64,000 nt of DNA from contig CAVUBL010000021.1 in the NCBI GenBank assembly GCA_963739795.1, positions 124,001 to 188,000 on the forward strand. The letters are read 5' to 3'. Positions within the stretch are counted from its first letter, which is position 1. The number at the start of each line of letters is the position of its first letter. Both the position numbers and the translations under genes were made by a program. Source of the DNA: CAVUBL01 sp963739795 (lineage in GTDB: Bacteria > Acidobacteriota > Thermoanaerobaculia > Multivoradales > DATKCC01). The notes beneath the pieces were generated by a model, which worked only from the letters and a program-made list of their open reading frames with translations, ran no database searches and was not told where the DNA came from. Positions 44,114 to 52,560 of this stretch are shown here, piece by piece.

Positions 44114-45234
44114 TAAGCGCCTCCAAGGTGCTGTTCACTGTGGGCGGTGAAGCCTTCTGCGAGCTCAACAACCTTTGATGGAGTGAGTTGAAAGAACCAG
44201 CTGTGTCCGACCCCCTCACTGAAGGATTCAGGATAGTAAAGCACTGGCGTACTACTGATCACCGCCACTGAGCGAACTATCGTAGAAAAGAGCCAGGAAG
44301 CCACGGTCTGGAGCTTTGAGCCCGTCACCGCCAAGTGGACATCACAGCAGTCCATGAGTCGACGGTCTCGGAAGAGGAGGTTGAAAAGTTCCTTTAGAGA
44401 GGTTCTATACCCGAAGGTGCTCATGGCCGCCACAGGCCAAGTGCGAATAAGAGAGGAGTTAATCTCCTTCAGCGCCTGAAGGCGCCAAACGTTCTTCTTG
44501 AGGCGGGGCTTGCCGGCAATCAATACTACTCTCCCATACTCGCCTGCACCCAGTATTGCGCCTAGGCGCGCACACTTGAAGGGAAGAAACGCAACGAGGG
44601 CCTGCATACCGGTTCCGGTGCTGAACCCCTCGTGCTCTGCGATGAGCTCGACCGAGTGCTGGAATCCAAAGAGCCAAGGCTTGGCGTCAACTGCCGCAGG
44701 TAGTAAGCGCTCGTCGCCAAGCTCCCTCTTCAGCCGGGTCCACTCAGTTCTTGTTGGCCAGTATTCTCGGGCCTCGGAGTAGCCCAAAACGACCTCACCT
44801 TCACGCCAGGATGCAAGCGAGTCTAGGGCTCCAAAGATACCCCTTCCCGAGAGGGCAGTAATATCGAGTAGCAGGCTCACATCCAAGCCCCGAAGGCGCT
44901 CCAAGGCCTCAGCGACCCACCTACCGTCGTTCCGGTTCTCGAATAAGAGCGGCTTGTCAGCGCATAGACTGCTGCACGCTGATCTTAGTCGTTCGGCGAA
45001 GCGCTCGTTGAGCCCCCTCTTCTCGGAGTACATTCCGAGAGCCACGCCCGTGAACTTAAGTCCCCGCCCTGCCAGAGCCTCCGCAATCCCCAGCGACCTC
45101 TCCTCAAAACCATCAGACAGCAGGAGCCAGGCTTTCTTCAGAGGCGGAGGTGCGAAGCGAGAGATTGGCTGCTCCCCAGTTACCGCGCCGAGGATGAGAT
45201 CGCAAAGCTCCTCTTCTGCGCTAAGGGTGTTCAC
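44113..45234 (-). CDS. Unrecognised alpha/beta protein in the kinase-ATPase/DruA operon
   Basis: A 373-residue protein I cannot assign. Two halves look Rossmann-like: KKAWLLLSDGFEERSLGIAE with VSLLLDITALSGRGIFGALD, then CDVHLAVTGSKLQTVASWLF with TPVLYYPESFSEGVGHSWFF. The alternation of short hydrophobic strands with helices and the conserved-looking FEERS, ITALSG and TGSK stretches suggest a nucleotide- or ligand-binding sensor or effector, comparable in layout to CARF-type folds, but no catalytic residue can be named. It overlaps the upstream kinase-ATPase gene by 14 bases and the downstream DruA-like gene by one, so it is an integral member of the operon. Confidence 0.65.
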   Translation of the reverse strand: MNTLSAEEELCDLILGAVTGEQPISRFAPPPLKKAWLLLSDGFEERSLGIAEALAGRGLKFTGVALGMYSEKRGLNERFAERLRSACSSLCADKPLLFENRNDGRWVAEALERLRGLDVSLLLDITALSGRGIFGALDSLASWREGEVVLGYSEAREYWPTRTEWTRLKRELGDERLLPAAVDAKPWLFGFQHSVELIAEHEGFSTGTGMQALVAFLPFKCARLGAILGAGEYGRVVLIAGKPRLKKNVWRLQALKEINSSLIRTWPVAAMSTFGYRTSLKELFNLLFRDRRLMDCCDVHLAVTGSKLQTVASWLFSTIVRSVAVISSTPVLYYPESFSEGVGHSWFFQLTPSKVVELAEGFTAHSEQHLGGA

Positions 45235-47779
45235 CGGGTGGCTCCTCGAAAAGCGTTAGGTTCGACTGCCCGCCATCGCCATCGGGCATCCTGATAGAGC
45301 CAGGGTGCAGAAGCCACTCCTCGTACCGCTGCTTTGGCAGGGTGATGCAGCCCTTGCGGGCAGGGCTGAAGGGGAAGCATGGCGAGAAGAGACGGCGGAA
45401 GAAGAGGCGTCTGGTTGGTAGCCCTTGCCTACTTTTTCCCGAGCCGCCTTCCACTAAGACCGTATGACGAAGGAGGGCGGTGTGGATTAGTTCCGCCGTA
45501 GCGCTCAATTCGCCGGAACCCTCAACCTCGATCCGGAGCCTTTCGTCGGCGGTTGAGCTGCCTGCGGACTGGAGAAGATACTCTTTCAGGACGTCCCCGA
45601 CCTTGATGGCGAACTCATGAATCGTGGGTCCATCGTCCGCGATCTGGCGAAGTCCGGCGAGCTGGCGCTGGGCAAACTCCTTTACAACTGAATCCTGGTC
45701 TTTGGCGGAGATCTCGCTCGGTTCTTCCTCCCATCTTCCCTTTGTAATGGCGTGCAGAAGCTCGAGAATAAAGCTCACGTCCCCAGAGCACAGTTTGCAA
45801 AGAAGTCCAAAGCCGTAAAATCTAGCATCACCTGGTCGCTTCAGAGACAGAATGTAGCGCCCGAAACCCTGCTCCTCTGGGTGCTCCCCCAGTAACTTGT
45901 GGAGCATCTGAAGAGATCCCTTTCCCACCTCCGAAAAGCGCGCCTTGAGAATGTCCTCGAAGAACCGCCGGCAATCGGCCTCTCGGGAGCGGAAATAGAT
46001 TTCGCCGAGGTTAACCCTTGTGAGTTCTCTGCCTTCCTTATACCTTCTCCCAAGGTGATCTGAAAGGACAGGGCCCGTACCTTCGCTGCTGACCTTGATA
46101 CGAGTGTCCTTGCTGAGGCGGAAGAGCACAGGGTTATAGGCCATCTGCGCGAAGGGCGGGAGGACCGTAGCACTATAGTCATCCAGCATGAACCAGACCT
46201 CTTTGCTTTGAGCTATTTGGGTCCGGGACACCACCCTTGCGAGTGTCTCGAGGACGTCGTCTCGGGAGAGATTCCGTGGGCTATATTCTTCCGAGGTTGA
46301 GAGGTTCGAGAGCGCAGAGATGCGGCGTTCCAGAATCTCGACGAGTTCAGGGAGAATCCCGTTGCCTGCGACGGGTACTGGATGAGGTGTCAGGAGTCCG
46401 AAAATCGCGGTGGCAATGCTCGCGCAATCCTCGTCGCCAAGATCCGCGAGATTCTCGGCCTTTAGCCATTCAAAGGTCCTTGCAACCTCCAAGGCGAAAT
46501 GTAGATTAATAAACTCCCGACAAAACTCCTCAGCGAGATTCTTGTCAGTGCTCTCAAGGCGCTTGTAGGTAGTCCTAAGAAAGGGTGTCCGCAGCTCTCC
46601 GCATGTAATCAAGAAAGCGATACGAGGAAGCCTGCCGAGCCGCCTCCTTACTTGGTCCGGCTTGCTCTCGGTCTTGAGGGGGCGAGCTTGAGTTTGAAGG
46701 GAGAAGTATCTCAGAAGCATGGTTTTGCCGCAACCGCGCGGGCCGACAACGATTACGGACTCGGACTTCTTCAGCTGAGCCTCCCACTTGAGGGAGTCTC
46801 GAAACAAGAGAAGGATGTCCTGCGGGGCGAGAGCGAGTGCGTTTGAGTTTTCAAGGGGCTCACTGATGGACACCTTAGCGTCGCGCCGCATCTCCTCGAA
46901 AGTAGGAAACCGGATTCCTGTGCTGCACGAGGCGCCGATCATTTCGACTTCTTTGAGGATTCCCTGCGGGCTGAAATTTCTTCTGGAGATGTCGCGATCT
47001 GAGAGGCGGTGAGCGAGGCGGCGAAGCCCCCTTGAGTAGGATCGATCCACAGGGGTCAGTGACGGGAGCCTTTCCGCCTCAAACTTTGCTACAAGAGTGT
47101 AGATGTGACGAGCCAGATACTCATAGTCTGTGCGCCCGGACTCCTCTTGCGAAGCACTATCATAGAGCTGAGCAGAGCCGAAATCGATAAGCTTCGGTTC
47201 GAAGCGCTCCGGTAGGTTCTCGTCCGGACTCACCTCGCGGATCAGAATATTAGTGTCATGAGCGTCGCGGTGCCAGAGGCGTCGTGCGTGCATCCTGCCG
47301 AGCCCGCTTGCGATACCCGCTATGATTCCAGTGATGTTGGATCTTGAAAGGTCAGCGTGTGGCTCGGTCAAGAACTGCTTTAGAGTTCGGGCGTTCTCAA
47401 TGAACTCGAAGACTAACACTAAGGCCGGAACTTCTTCGCTGAGAATCGTGAAGGTATGGCGGAACGACCTATAGAAACGTGCTATATTGCGGTGAACGGC
47501 ACATGTCGCTAGGGCTCGCGCTTCTGCCTCGGAGAATACGTTTTCCCCGAGGCGATGCGCGGGGATTATCTTTAGGGCGAAGGGCTGAAAGCGGTCCGAT
47601 GCGCGGCAGGTCCACCCATAGAACCCGCGGCCGAGGACCTCCTCGAGCTTGTAATCGCCAGCTGTATTCGTGAGGAGCTCGCCGCCGATGTCCAGAGGGC
47701 GGTTGCACAGCGGGCAATTGGCGTCGGAGGTTTGAGCCTTTCCGGCGCAAAAGAAGCAGCCAAACTCGCGTGTTGACAT
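45221..47779 (-). CDS. Zinc-ribbon / protein kinase / P-loop ATPase fusion protein
   Basis: An 852-residue fusion. Residues 8-25 form a CxxC...CxxC zinc ribbon (Cys8, 11, 22, 25). Residues 43-280 are a Ser/Thr-kinase-like domain: glycine loop GRGFYG (50-55), Lys70, HRDAHDTN (catalytic Asp172, Asn177) and DFG (199-201), so all catalytic residues are present. From about 315 a P-loop ATPase follows with Walker A GPRGCGKT (346-353) and a WFMLDDYS Walker B-like strand, resembling the ORC/STAND class of sensor ATPases. The C-terminal 300 residues are helical and unrecognised. It starts 9 bases after a membrane-protein gene and overlaps the next gene. Confidence 0.82.
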   Translation of the reverse strand: MSTREFGCFFCAGKAQTSDANCPLCNRPLDIGGELLTNTAGDYKLEEVLGRGFYGWTCRASDRFQPFALKIIPAHRLGENVFSEAEARALATCAVHRNIARFYRSFRHTFTILSEEVPALVLVFEFIENARTLKQFLTEPHADLSRSNITGIIAGIASGLGRMHARRLWHRDAHDTNILIREVSPDENLPERFEPKLIDFGSAQLYDSASQEESGRTDYEYLARHIYTLVAKFEAERLPSLTPVDRSYSRGLRRLAHRLSDRDISRRNFSPQGILKEVEMIGASCSTGIRFPTFEEMRRDAKVSISEPLENSNALALAPQDILLLFRDSLKWEAQLKKSESVIVVGPRGCGKTMLLRYFSLQTQARPLKTESKPDQVRRRLGRLPRIAFLITCGELRTPFLRTTYKRLESTDKNLAEEFCREFINLHFALEVARTFEWLKAENLADLGDEDCASIATAIFGLLTPHPVPVAGNGILPELVEILERRISALSNLSTSEEYSPRNLSRDDVLETLARVVSRTQIAQSKEVWFMLDDYSATVLPPFAQMAYNPVLFRLSKDTRIKVSSEGTGPVLSDHLGRRYKEGRELTRVNLGEIYFRSREADCRRFFEDILKARFSEVGKGSLQMLHKLLGEHPEEQGFGRYILSLKRPGDARFYGFGLLCKLCSGDVSFILELLHAITKGRWEEEPSEISAKDQDSVVKEFAQRQLAGLRQIADDGPTIHEFAIKVGDVLKEYLLQSAGSSTADERLRIEVEGSGELSATAELIHTALLRHTVLVEGGSGKSRQGLPTRRLFFRRLFSPCFPFSPARKGCITLPKQRYEEWLLHPGSIRMPDGDGGQSNLTLFEEPPGEHP

Positions 47780-47788
47780 AAGGGAAGG

Positions 47789-48349
47789 TCAACTCGTGCT
47801 AGAGGGTGGTTGGAGGAGCCGGCGGGCAACTGCCTCGAGGAGGTCCAGAACGTGGCTGGTAGCGAAGCCGAAGAAGAAGGCTGTCGCGTAGAGAAGATAC
47901 TTCCCTCCTTGGCCGATGCCCACTTCGGACGGGCTGGTAAGGACTTGGACGCCAACGAATGAGAGCGTGTATGCGAGGGCGCCAAGAACTGCGCCAAGAA
48001 TCGGTCGGGTTAGGTAATAGTAGACCCAACCAAGGGACCAATCGAGGCGAGGGGCAGAGGGGTTCTTGTGGCGTGTGGTGCGTTCTGTGATGAGCGCTCG
48101 GTAGTACTTCCGGGTGGCGGACAGCGTAGCGCCTAGCATACCTAGGCCTGCACAGAGGAGATGCGCAGTCAGAAGGCGGTCGCTGCCGAGCAGGGCCCAG
48201 GGAGTAAGGTACGCTGTGAAGAGGATGAGAACAGAGAGGAGGAGGTAGAGGAGCAGGGCGCCGCCGACGAGGTAGCAACCGGTTGGTTGCCGCGCGGTAG
48301 GACTCGGCTCAGCAACCTGCTGAGAGGGCGCTGATGGTTGTCGCGGCAT
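47789..48349 (-). CDS. Four-helix membrane protein, first gene of the kinase-ATPase/DruA operon
   Basis: About 186 residues with four hydrophobic segments (approximately 25-52, 58-80, 113-140 and 150-172). The frame is open further upstream to 48514, but a sigma70-type promoter at 48408-48436 lies inside that extension, so I choose the ATG at 48349 (MPRQPS); ATGs at 48412 and 48514 are alternatives. No clear ribosome-binding site precedes any of them. Small multi-span proteins often act as membrane effectors in defence systems (SLATT-like, Csx27-like); that role here is inference from position. Confidence 0.62.
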   Translation of the reverse strand: MPRQPSAPSQQVAEPSPTARQPTGCYLVGGALLLYLLLSVLILFTAYLTPWALLGSDRLLTAHLLCAGLGMLGATLSATRKYYRALITERTTRHKNPSAPRLDWSLGWVYYYLTRPILGAVLGALAYTLSFVGVQVLTSPSEVGIGQGGKYLLYATAFFFGFATSHVLDLLEAVARRLLQPPSSTS

Positions 48350-48407
48350 GAGGGACTGGGATAGGAAGGGGGCTGAAGATTCGAAGTGAGTGGCGGCGAT
48401 TAAACTG

Positions 48408-48436
48408 AGCATATCAGCATCGCTCGCGGTGTTCAA
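48408..48436 (-). promoter_or_regulatory. Predicted promoter of the kinase-ATPase/DruA operon
   Basis: On the minus strand TTGAAC (48436-48431) and TATGCT (48413-48408) are separated by 17 bases. It lies about 60 bases upstream of the preferred first start at 48349 and downstream of the previous gene, so the operon would have its own promoter. Confidence 0.5.
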
Positions 48437-48497
48437 GTTCTGGCGTTCATAGGGCGTCTTTCTTGCTGGATTGTCGGCGCCCGGCCGCTCCTTGGCC

Positions 48498-49094
48498 CTA
48501 GAGAAGCTCCTCATAAGCCCGTAGAGTATCCAGGATCCTCCTCACGTCGTTCGCCCCGAGATCCGTCCGGAGCTCCAGCCAGATCTCGCCTCGTCTCGTC
48601 TGATCCTCATAAGCCCGCAAAGTATCCAGGATCCGCCGCACGTCGTTCTCCCCGAGATCCGTCCGCAGCTCCACCCAGATCTCGCCCCGCTTCGTCTGGG
48701 CGTAGGTGGTGCGGCCTTGGCGCCAGGCTACTGTGTCGTGGTCTGGGGCGCCTTCTACGGGGCGGGCGGTTTCTGGGACCGGGGGGCTTGGACCGCCTCG
48801 GCGCTCTCTGAGGTAGAGGAAGTGCTCGCCTTGCCAGAAGATGGTGACCTCGGGCTCGAGGCCCCTCTTGACGGTGATGTTGATGGGCTTTTCGCCCAGC
48901 ACCTGGGGGCGGTAGAAGGGGACCAGGGGGGAGAAGCCGGAGTAGTCCTTGACGTCGGCGATGGTGTCCAGGCTGAAGGGGCCGCGGAGGACCTGGGGGT
49001 ACACGAGGGGGAGGCCGAGGTGGATCACCCTCAGGATCACCAGGACGACCCCGGCGACCACTAGCAGGCTGACCAGGCCTTTCAGACGATCCAT
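48498..49094 (-). CDS. Membrane-anchored protein with a duplicated C-terminal unit
   Basis: A 198-residue protein with one N-terminal membrane helix (about 5-25). The C-terminus holds two near-identical 32-residue units, RGEIWVELRTDLGENDVRRI... and RGEIWLELRTDLGANDVRRI..., encoded by a tandem 96-bp duplication. Function unknown. Its ATG overlaps the end of the M56-protease gene by 13 bases, so it is the last member of the cytochrome/protease operon. Confidence 0.7.
   Translation of the reverse strand: MDRLKGLVSLLVVAGVVLVILRVIHLGLPLVYPQVLRGPFSLDTIADVKDYSGFSPLVPFYRPQVLGEKPINITVKRGLEPEVTIFWQGEHFLYLRERRGGPSPPVPETARPVEGAPDHDTVAWRQGRTTYAQTKRGEIWVELRTDLGENDVRRILDTLRAYEDQTRRGEIWLELRTDLGANDVRRILDTLRAYEELL
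48511..48700. repeat. Tandem 96-bp duplication inside a coding sequence
   Basis: Two copies at 48511-48606 and 48607-48700 differ by about a dozen bases. The unit is a multiple of three (32 codons) and keeps the frame, so the duplication adds one peptide repeat. The low divergence suggests a fairly recent slippage or unequal recombination event. Confidence 0.85.
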
Positions 49095-49996
49095 GGCAAG
49101 GTGACCAGGAGGAGGGCTACGGCCGCGGCCACGGCGGGGACCGGGAGGGACTGGTCGTCGTGGGGGCGGCGGCCCAGGAGGATGTCGACGCGGCGCCTCA
49201 GCGTGCCGCGGGCGGCGAGGTCGCCCGGGTCGGTGCGGTCGTAGAAGGCGAGGAGGGCCCGGGCCAGGGCTCTGCGGTCCGTGCCCGCCACAGCATCGCC
49301 GTCGCAGGCGATCTCGAGCTCCAGCAGGTACGCCCGGAAGACCCAGAGGGCGACCGGGTTGTAGAGCTGGACGAAGCGCACGGCGAACAGGAGGTGGAGC
49401 GGCAGCCAGCGCCGCCTCTGCCAGTGGGCGTTCTCGTGGCGCAGCACCGCCGCGAGCTCCTCGGCGTCCAGGGCCGCGAGGACGTCGTGAGAGATCAACA
49501 GGCTCGGAACCCGCCCGGGCACTCCCGTGGTCGCCACGTAGAACGGGCGGCCGGTGACCGCCTGGATGGTCACCCGCTCCCAGCCGGGGAGCGCTCGGAC
49601 CTGGCGCCCCAGCCCGGCGGGCAGCGCCTCTCCCGACCAGCGCACCCGCTGGAGCGCGGGCAGCAGCTCCTGGCCGATGGCGACGAGCAGGGTCGCGGCC
49701 CCGAGCCCCACCGCCAGGTGCCCCACCCGGAGCGCCCCGAAGACGGGCAGCTCGAGCACCCGCTCGCTGTCGAACCAGGCGACCTGCTCTTCGAAGGTGG
49801 TGGACCGGCGCCCGGGCACCGCCGCCGTGATGAGGGGAACCACCAGCACCACGGCCAGCAGCAGGCGCCGGCCGCGCCCCGCGGGTAGCTCCAGGTGGCG
49901 GGACCAGGTGAAGAGGATGGCCCCCGCCACCGCCGAGTGGAGGGCCACCTGCCAGAGGTAGGTGGCCCCGGGGAGCTGCCAGAGCTGGGAGGTCAC
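49082..49996 (-). CDS. M56 (BlaR1/MecR1-like) membrane metalloprotease
   Basis: A 304-residue protein with membrane helices near 15-30, 45-60, 95-110, 198-215 and 285-303. The zinc-protease motif is HENAH (His187-Glu188-x-x-His191) in LAAVLRHENAHWQRR, with the third ligand probably in LELEIACDGDAVAG. M56 proteases usually work with a BlaI-type repressor and a sensor domain; neither is present next to it, and the protein ends after the last helix. The GTG start overlaps the cytochrome b stop (GTGA). Confidence 0.82.
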   Translation of the reverse strand: MTSQLWQLPGATYLWQVALHSAVAGAILFTWSRHLELPAGRGRRLLLAVVLVVPLITAAVPGRRSTTFEEQVAWFDSERVLELPVFGALRVGHLAVGLGAATLLVAIGQELLPALQRVRWSGEALPAGLGRQVRALPGWERVTIQAVTGRPFYVATTGVPGRVPSLLISHDVLAALDAEELAAVLRHENAHWQRRRWLPLHLLFAVRFVQLYNPVALWVFRAYLLELEIACDGDAVAGTDRRALARALLAFYDRTDPGDLAARGTLRRRVDILLGRRPHDDQSLPVPAVAAAVALLLVTLPWIV

Positions 49997-50760
49997 CTCT
50001 CCTCGGCGGTCCTTCGCTCGGAGGGCGCCGTCACGTCACGCGTCTCGTGCTCCGGGCCGTCGTCGCCCTTCGGCTCCTCTGCGAGGAGCTCTTCGTACTC
50101 GAGCGGATGCTCGTGGTGCAGGCGCTCCTTGCTGATCTTGCCGGTGAAGATGCTGGAGTCGAAGGGGAAGACGTCGGGGTTGAGGTGCGCGCCGTAAAGG
50201 TGCCACACCAGGATGGTCAGCAGGGCCAGCATGGCCTCGTTCGAGTGCATCGCCTTGGCCGCCGGGATGAGCTCGGCGGGCAGGAGGTGCGAGACCACGA
50301 TGGGGTAGAACAGGATGAACCCGGTCAGGACCATGATGGCGCTGCCGAAGATGAGGCCCCAGTACTCGAACTTCTGCCGGTAGTCGAAGCGGCCGAAGCG
50401 GGGGGCGGTGTCCGTGCGGCCCAGATAGTAGCGCAGGTTATCGACCGTGTCCCGGAAGTCCTGGCGGGTGAGCATCATGGTCGGCTTGAGCCGCCGCGTC
50501 GCCACTCCGACCGAGGCCACCACCAGGTGGGCTACCGTCAGGAGGGCGAAGGCCAGCCCCGAGACCCGGTGGATCCACCGCGCCGCGAAGATGCCGCCCA
50601 TGGCGTCCACCAGCCAGGCGCTCAGCGGATTCTGGGGCCACTTCTGGGGCAGCCCGGTGGCGAGCAGCAGGATGAACAGCACGATGATGGAGAAGTGCTG
50701 GAAGCGGGCCCAGCCGGAGAAGCGCCGGACCTTCTCGGTGTCTCGGGAGTCGTGGCTCAT
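49993..50760 (-). CDS. Cytochrome b subunit of a membrane oxidoreductase
   Basis: A 255-residue protein with four or five membrane helices and histidines positioned for two b-hemes: RFQHFSIIVLF in helix 1, RWIHRVSGLAF and TVAHLVVA in helix 2, and AKAMHSNEAMLALLTILVWHLYGAHL in the last helix. This is the pattern of the formate dehydrogenase gamma/nickel-hydrogenase cytochrome b family. It follows the multiheme cytochrome c by 8 bases and should exchange electrons between it and the quinone pool. Confidence 0.83.
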   Translation of the reverse strand: MSHDSRDTEKVRRFSGWARFQHFSIIVLFILLLATGLPQKWPQNPLSAWLVDAMGGIFAARWIHRVSGLAFALLTVAHLVVASVGVATRRLKPTMMLTRQDFRDTVDNLRYYLGRTDTAPRFGRFDYRQKFEYWGLIFGSAIMVLTGFILFYPIVVSHLLPAELIPAAKAMHSNEAMLALLTILVWHLYGAHLNPDVFPFDSSIFTGKISKERLHHEHPLEYEELLAEEPKGDDGPEHETRDVTAPSERRTAEER

Positions 50761-50768
50761 CACTGCTC

Positions 50769-51878
50769 CTAACGCCTGACGGCCACACGGTACAGGTGGA
50801 GCCCCACCTGCAGAGCCAGCCCCAGGATCATGAACGGGATCAGGATCTTGTAGAAGAGATTCACCAGGAACACCAGCGGTGCGTGGTGGAGCGATGGCTG
50901 GTAATGCGATAGCCAGGCGGCGGGGAAGTCCTTCGCCGCGTCCTTGTGGCAACCGGCGCACACCCCGGCGACGCGCTTCTTCATCGCGGCCTCGCCCACC
51001 AGCTCGGGCGAGGCGATGTCGTGCACGCCGTGGCAGTCGATGCAGGTCACCACGAGCTGGCGCTCCTTGACCTTCGCCGGATCGGCGAGGGTGGCGGTGA
51101 CGCCGTGGAAGTCCGCCAGATAGGTCTCGGCCGCCTGGGTCGGGATGTTGTACTTCGCCATCAGCTTCGCGTCACCGTGGCAGCGCACGCAGATCTCCGG
51201 CGAGCGGATGTGGAACGCCACGCTCGTCGGGTCGGCGATGGAGTGGGCGGTGTGGCAGTCGGCGCAGCCCGGCACGTCCTGGTTGTGCTCCTCGACCAGC
51301 GCCCGCCCGTGGACGCTCTGGGCGTACTGCTTGTAGACGTCGTTGTGGCAGGTGGCGCAGCTCCTGGAGATCATCGCCTGCTTCTGGTGCGGGTCGGCGA
51401 TGTTGTGGTCGCCGTGGCAGTCGGTGCACACGGGCACGTCCTCGACGCCCTCCTTCAAGTAGGTGTAGTGGATGCTCTCGAGGGACCGCGTGTAGGTGTC
51501 GAAGTGACACTGCTTGCAGATCTCGTAGGAGGCGAGCACGTACTGGCGCCGGCTCTCGAAGCTGGCGTCGCCGGGGTGCTTGTCTTCGTTGTCGTAGCCT
51601 TCGTGGCAGTCGGTGCACAGGAGCTCGCCGCCGTGGACCGACTTGGCGAACTCGGAGCCGTCGACGGTCAGGCTCATCTCGCTGCCGTCGCCGAGCTGGA
51701 GGGTCAGGGAGTCGTCCTCGTGGCACCCCAGGCAGTACTCGACGGCCTCGGGAGTGTCTTGGCTCCCCCGGGCGGCCACGGCCGGCAGCAGGAGCAGCAG
51801 GCCGAAGACCACGACGAGGGCCCTCCGCGCGACTCGCTCCCCGGCCTCCCCGTGGCAGAGGGTGTTCGATCGAGACAT
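50769..51878 (-). CDS. Nine-heme membrane-anchored c-type cytochrome
   Basis: A 369-residue protein with a signal sequence (hydrophobic core about 18-36), nine CXXCH heme sites (CLGCH, CTDCH, CKQCH, CTDCH, CATCH, CADCH, CVRCH, CIDCH, CAGCH) and a C-terminal membrane helix (about 340-362). It should sit on the periplasmic face and pass electrons to or from the cytochrome b encoded next. The arrangement recalls quinol-linked electron carriers of anaerobic respiration; the terminal reductase is not in the window. The ATG at 51878 is chosen because the signal sequence follows. Confidence 0.9.
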   Translation of the reverse strand: MSRSNTLCHGEAGERVARRALVVVFGLLLLLPAVAARGSQDTPEAVEYCLGCHEDDSLTLQLGDGSEMSLTVDGSEFAKSVHGGELLCTDCHEGYDNEDKHPGDASFESRRQYVLASYEICKQCHFDTYTRSLESIHYTYLKEGVEDVPVCTDCHGDHNIADPHQKQAMISRSCATCHNDVYKQYAQSVHGRALVEEHNQDVPGCADCHTAHSIADPTSVAFHIRSPEICVRCHGDAKLMAKYNIPTQAAETYLADFHGVTATLADPAKVKERQLVVTCIDCHGVHDIASPELVGEAAMKKRVAGVCAGCHKDAAKDFPAAWLSHYQPSLHHAPLVFLVNLFYKILIPFMILGLALQVGLHLYRVAVRR

Positions 51879-51939
51879 GGTGTGTCTCTCCTCATATTGA
51901 GTCTTGGGTAGGTCTGGAACGCGCTCGTTCGGACACGGA

Positions 51940-51968
51940 AGGGGGCCCCGAACCATTCGGGGCCCCCT
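51940..51968. terminator. Strong hairpin between membrane protein and cytochrome c genes
   Basis: AGGGGGCCCCGAA (51940-51952) and TTCGGGGCCCCCT (51956-51968) pair perfectly around CCA. It lies between two genes of the same strand; it may attenuate or process the transcript, or protect the downstream message. No T-run follows on the minus strand. Confidence 0.6.
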
Positions 51969-51994
51969 CCGGGTACCGGGTCGAGGTTGACGGC

Positions 51995-52426
51995 TCAGGC
52001 GTCCTCCTCCCGGTCGTCGCTCTCCTGCTCGTCGCGCGCCTCGGCGCGGGCCTTCTCGGCCCAGGCGTCCTTCGCCTTCGCCTCGTCGTCCTTGGACCGC
52101 TTGCCGCGGGTCAGGAAGGCGCGGGCGGGCTGCCAGGCGGGACGCAGCACCAGCACGGCGGCGTCCGCCGCCTGCTTGGCCAGGCCGTACACCTTGCTGG
52201 CCAGGAAGGCGCCGAGCATCATGAAGCCGATGAGGGGCAGGAAGATCGCGTACACCAGGCCGAGCAGCGGCGCCGCGACGAGCAGCACCAGGGCTGGCAC
52301 CCGGTAGTAGACGTTCGTCTCCTTGCCGGGGAGACGCCCCTCGTCGTCGAGGGACTTGAAGGACAGCTCTCTGAGATTGAGGTAGATGCCGGGATCGACG
52401 TTCTGGTTGCCATGGTAGCGGGTCAT
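51995..52426 (-). CDS. Small membrane protein linked to the cytochrome operon
   Basis: A 143-residue protein with two adjacent hydrophobic segments (about 44-63 and 64-80) and a long charged C-terminal tail (KSKDDEAKAKDAWAEKARAEARDEQE). Unknown family. It is the first gene of the minus-strand series that continues with the cytochrome c and b genes, so a role in their assembly or anchoring is possible. Confidence 0.65.
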   Translation of the reverse strand: MTRYHGNQNVDPGIYLNLRELSFKSLDDEGRLPGKETNVYYRVPALVLLVAAPLLGLVYAIFLPLIGFMMLGAFLASKVYGLAKQAADAAVLVLRPAWQPARAFLTRGKRSKDDEAKAKDAWAEKARAEARDEQESDDREEDA

Positions 52427-52560
52427 TTGGTGGTCTCCTTTCCTCTACGACCCCATGATGGGCCCCTGGGCTCCCGGCGTCACTCGGGTAAATGCCCTAT
52501 CTTCACCCGAGATCTGCCTGATTCTTTCTCGGCCGAGTGCCCTAGCACACCGCCCCCAAG

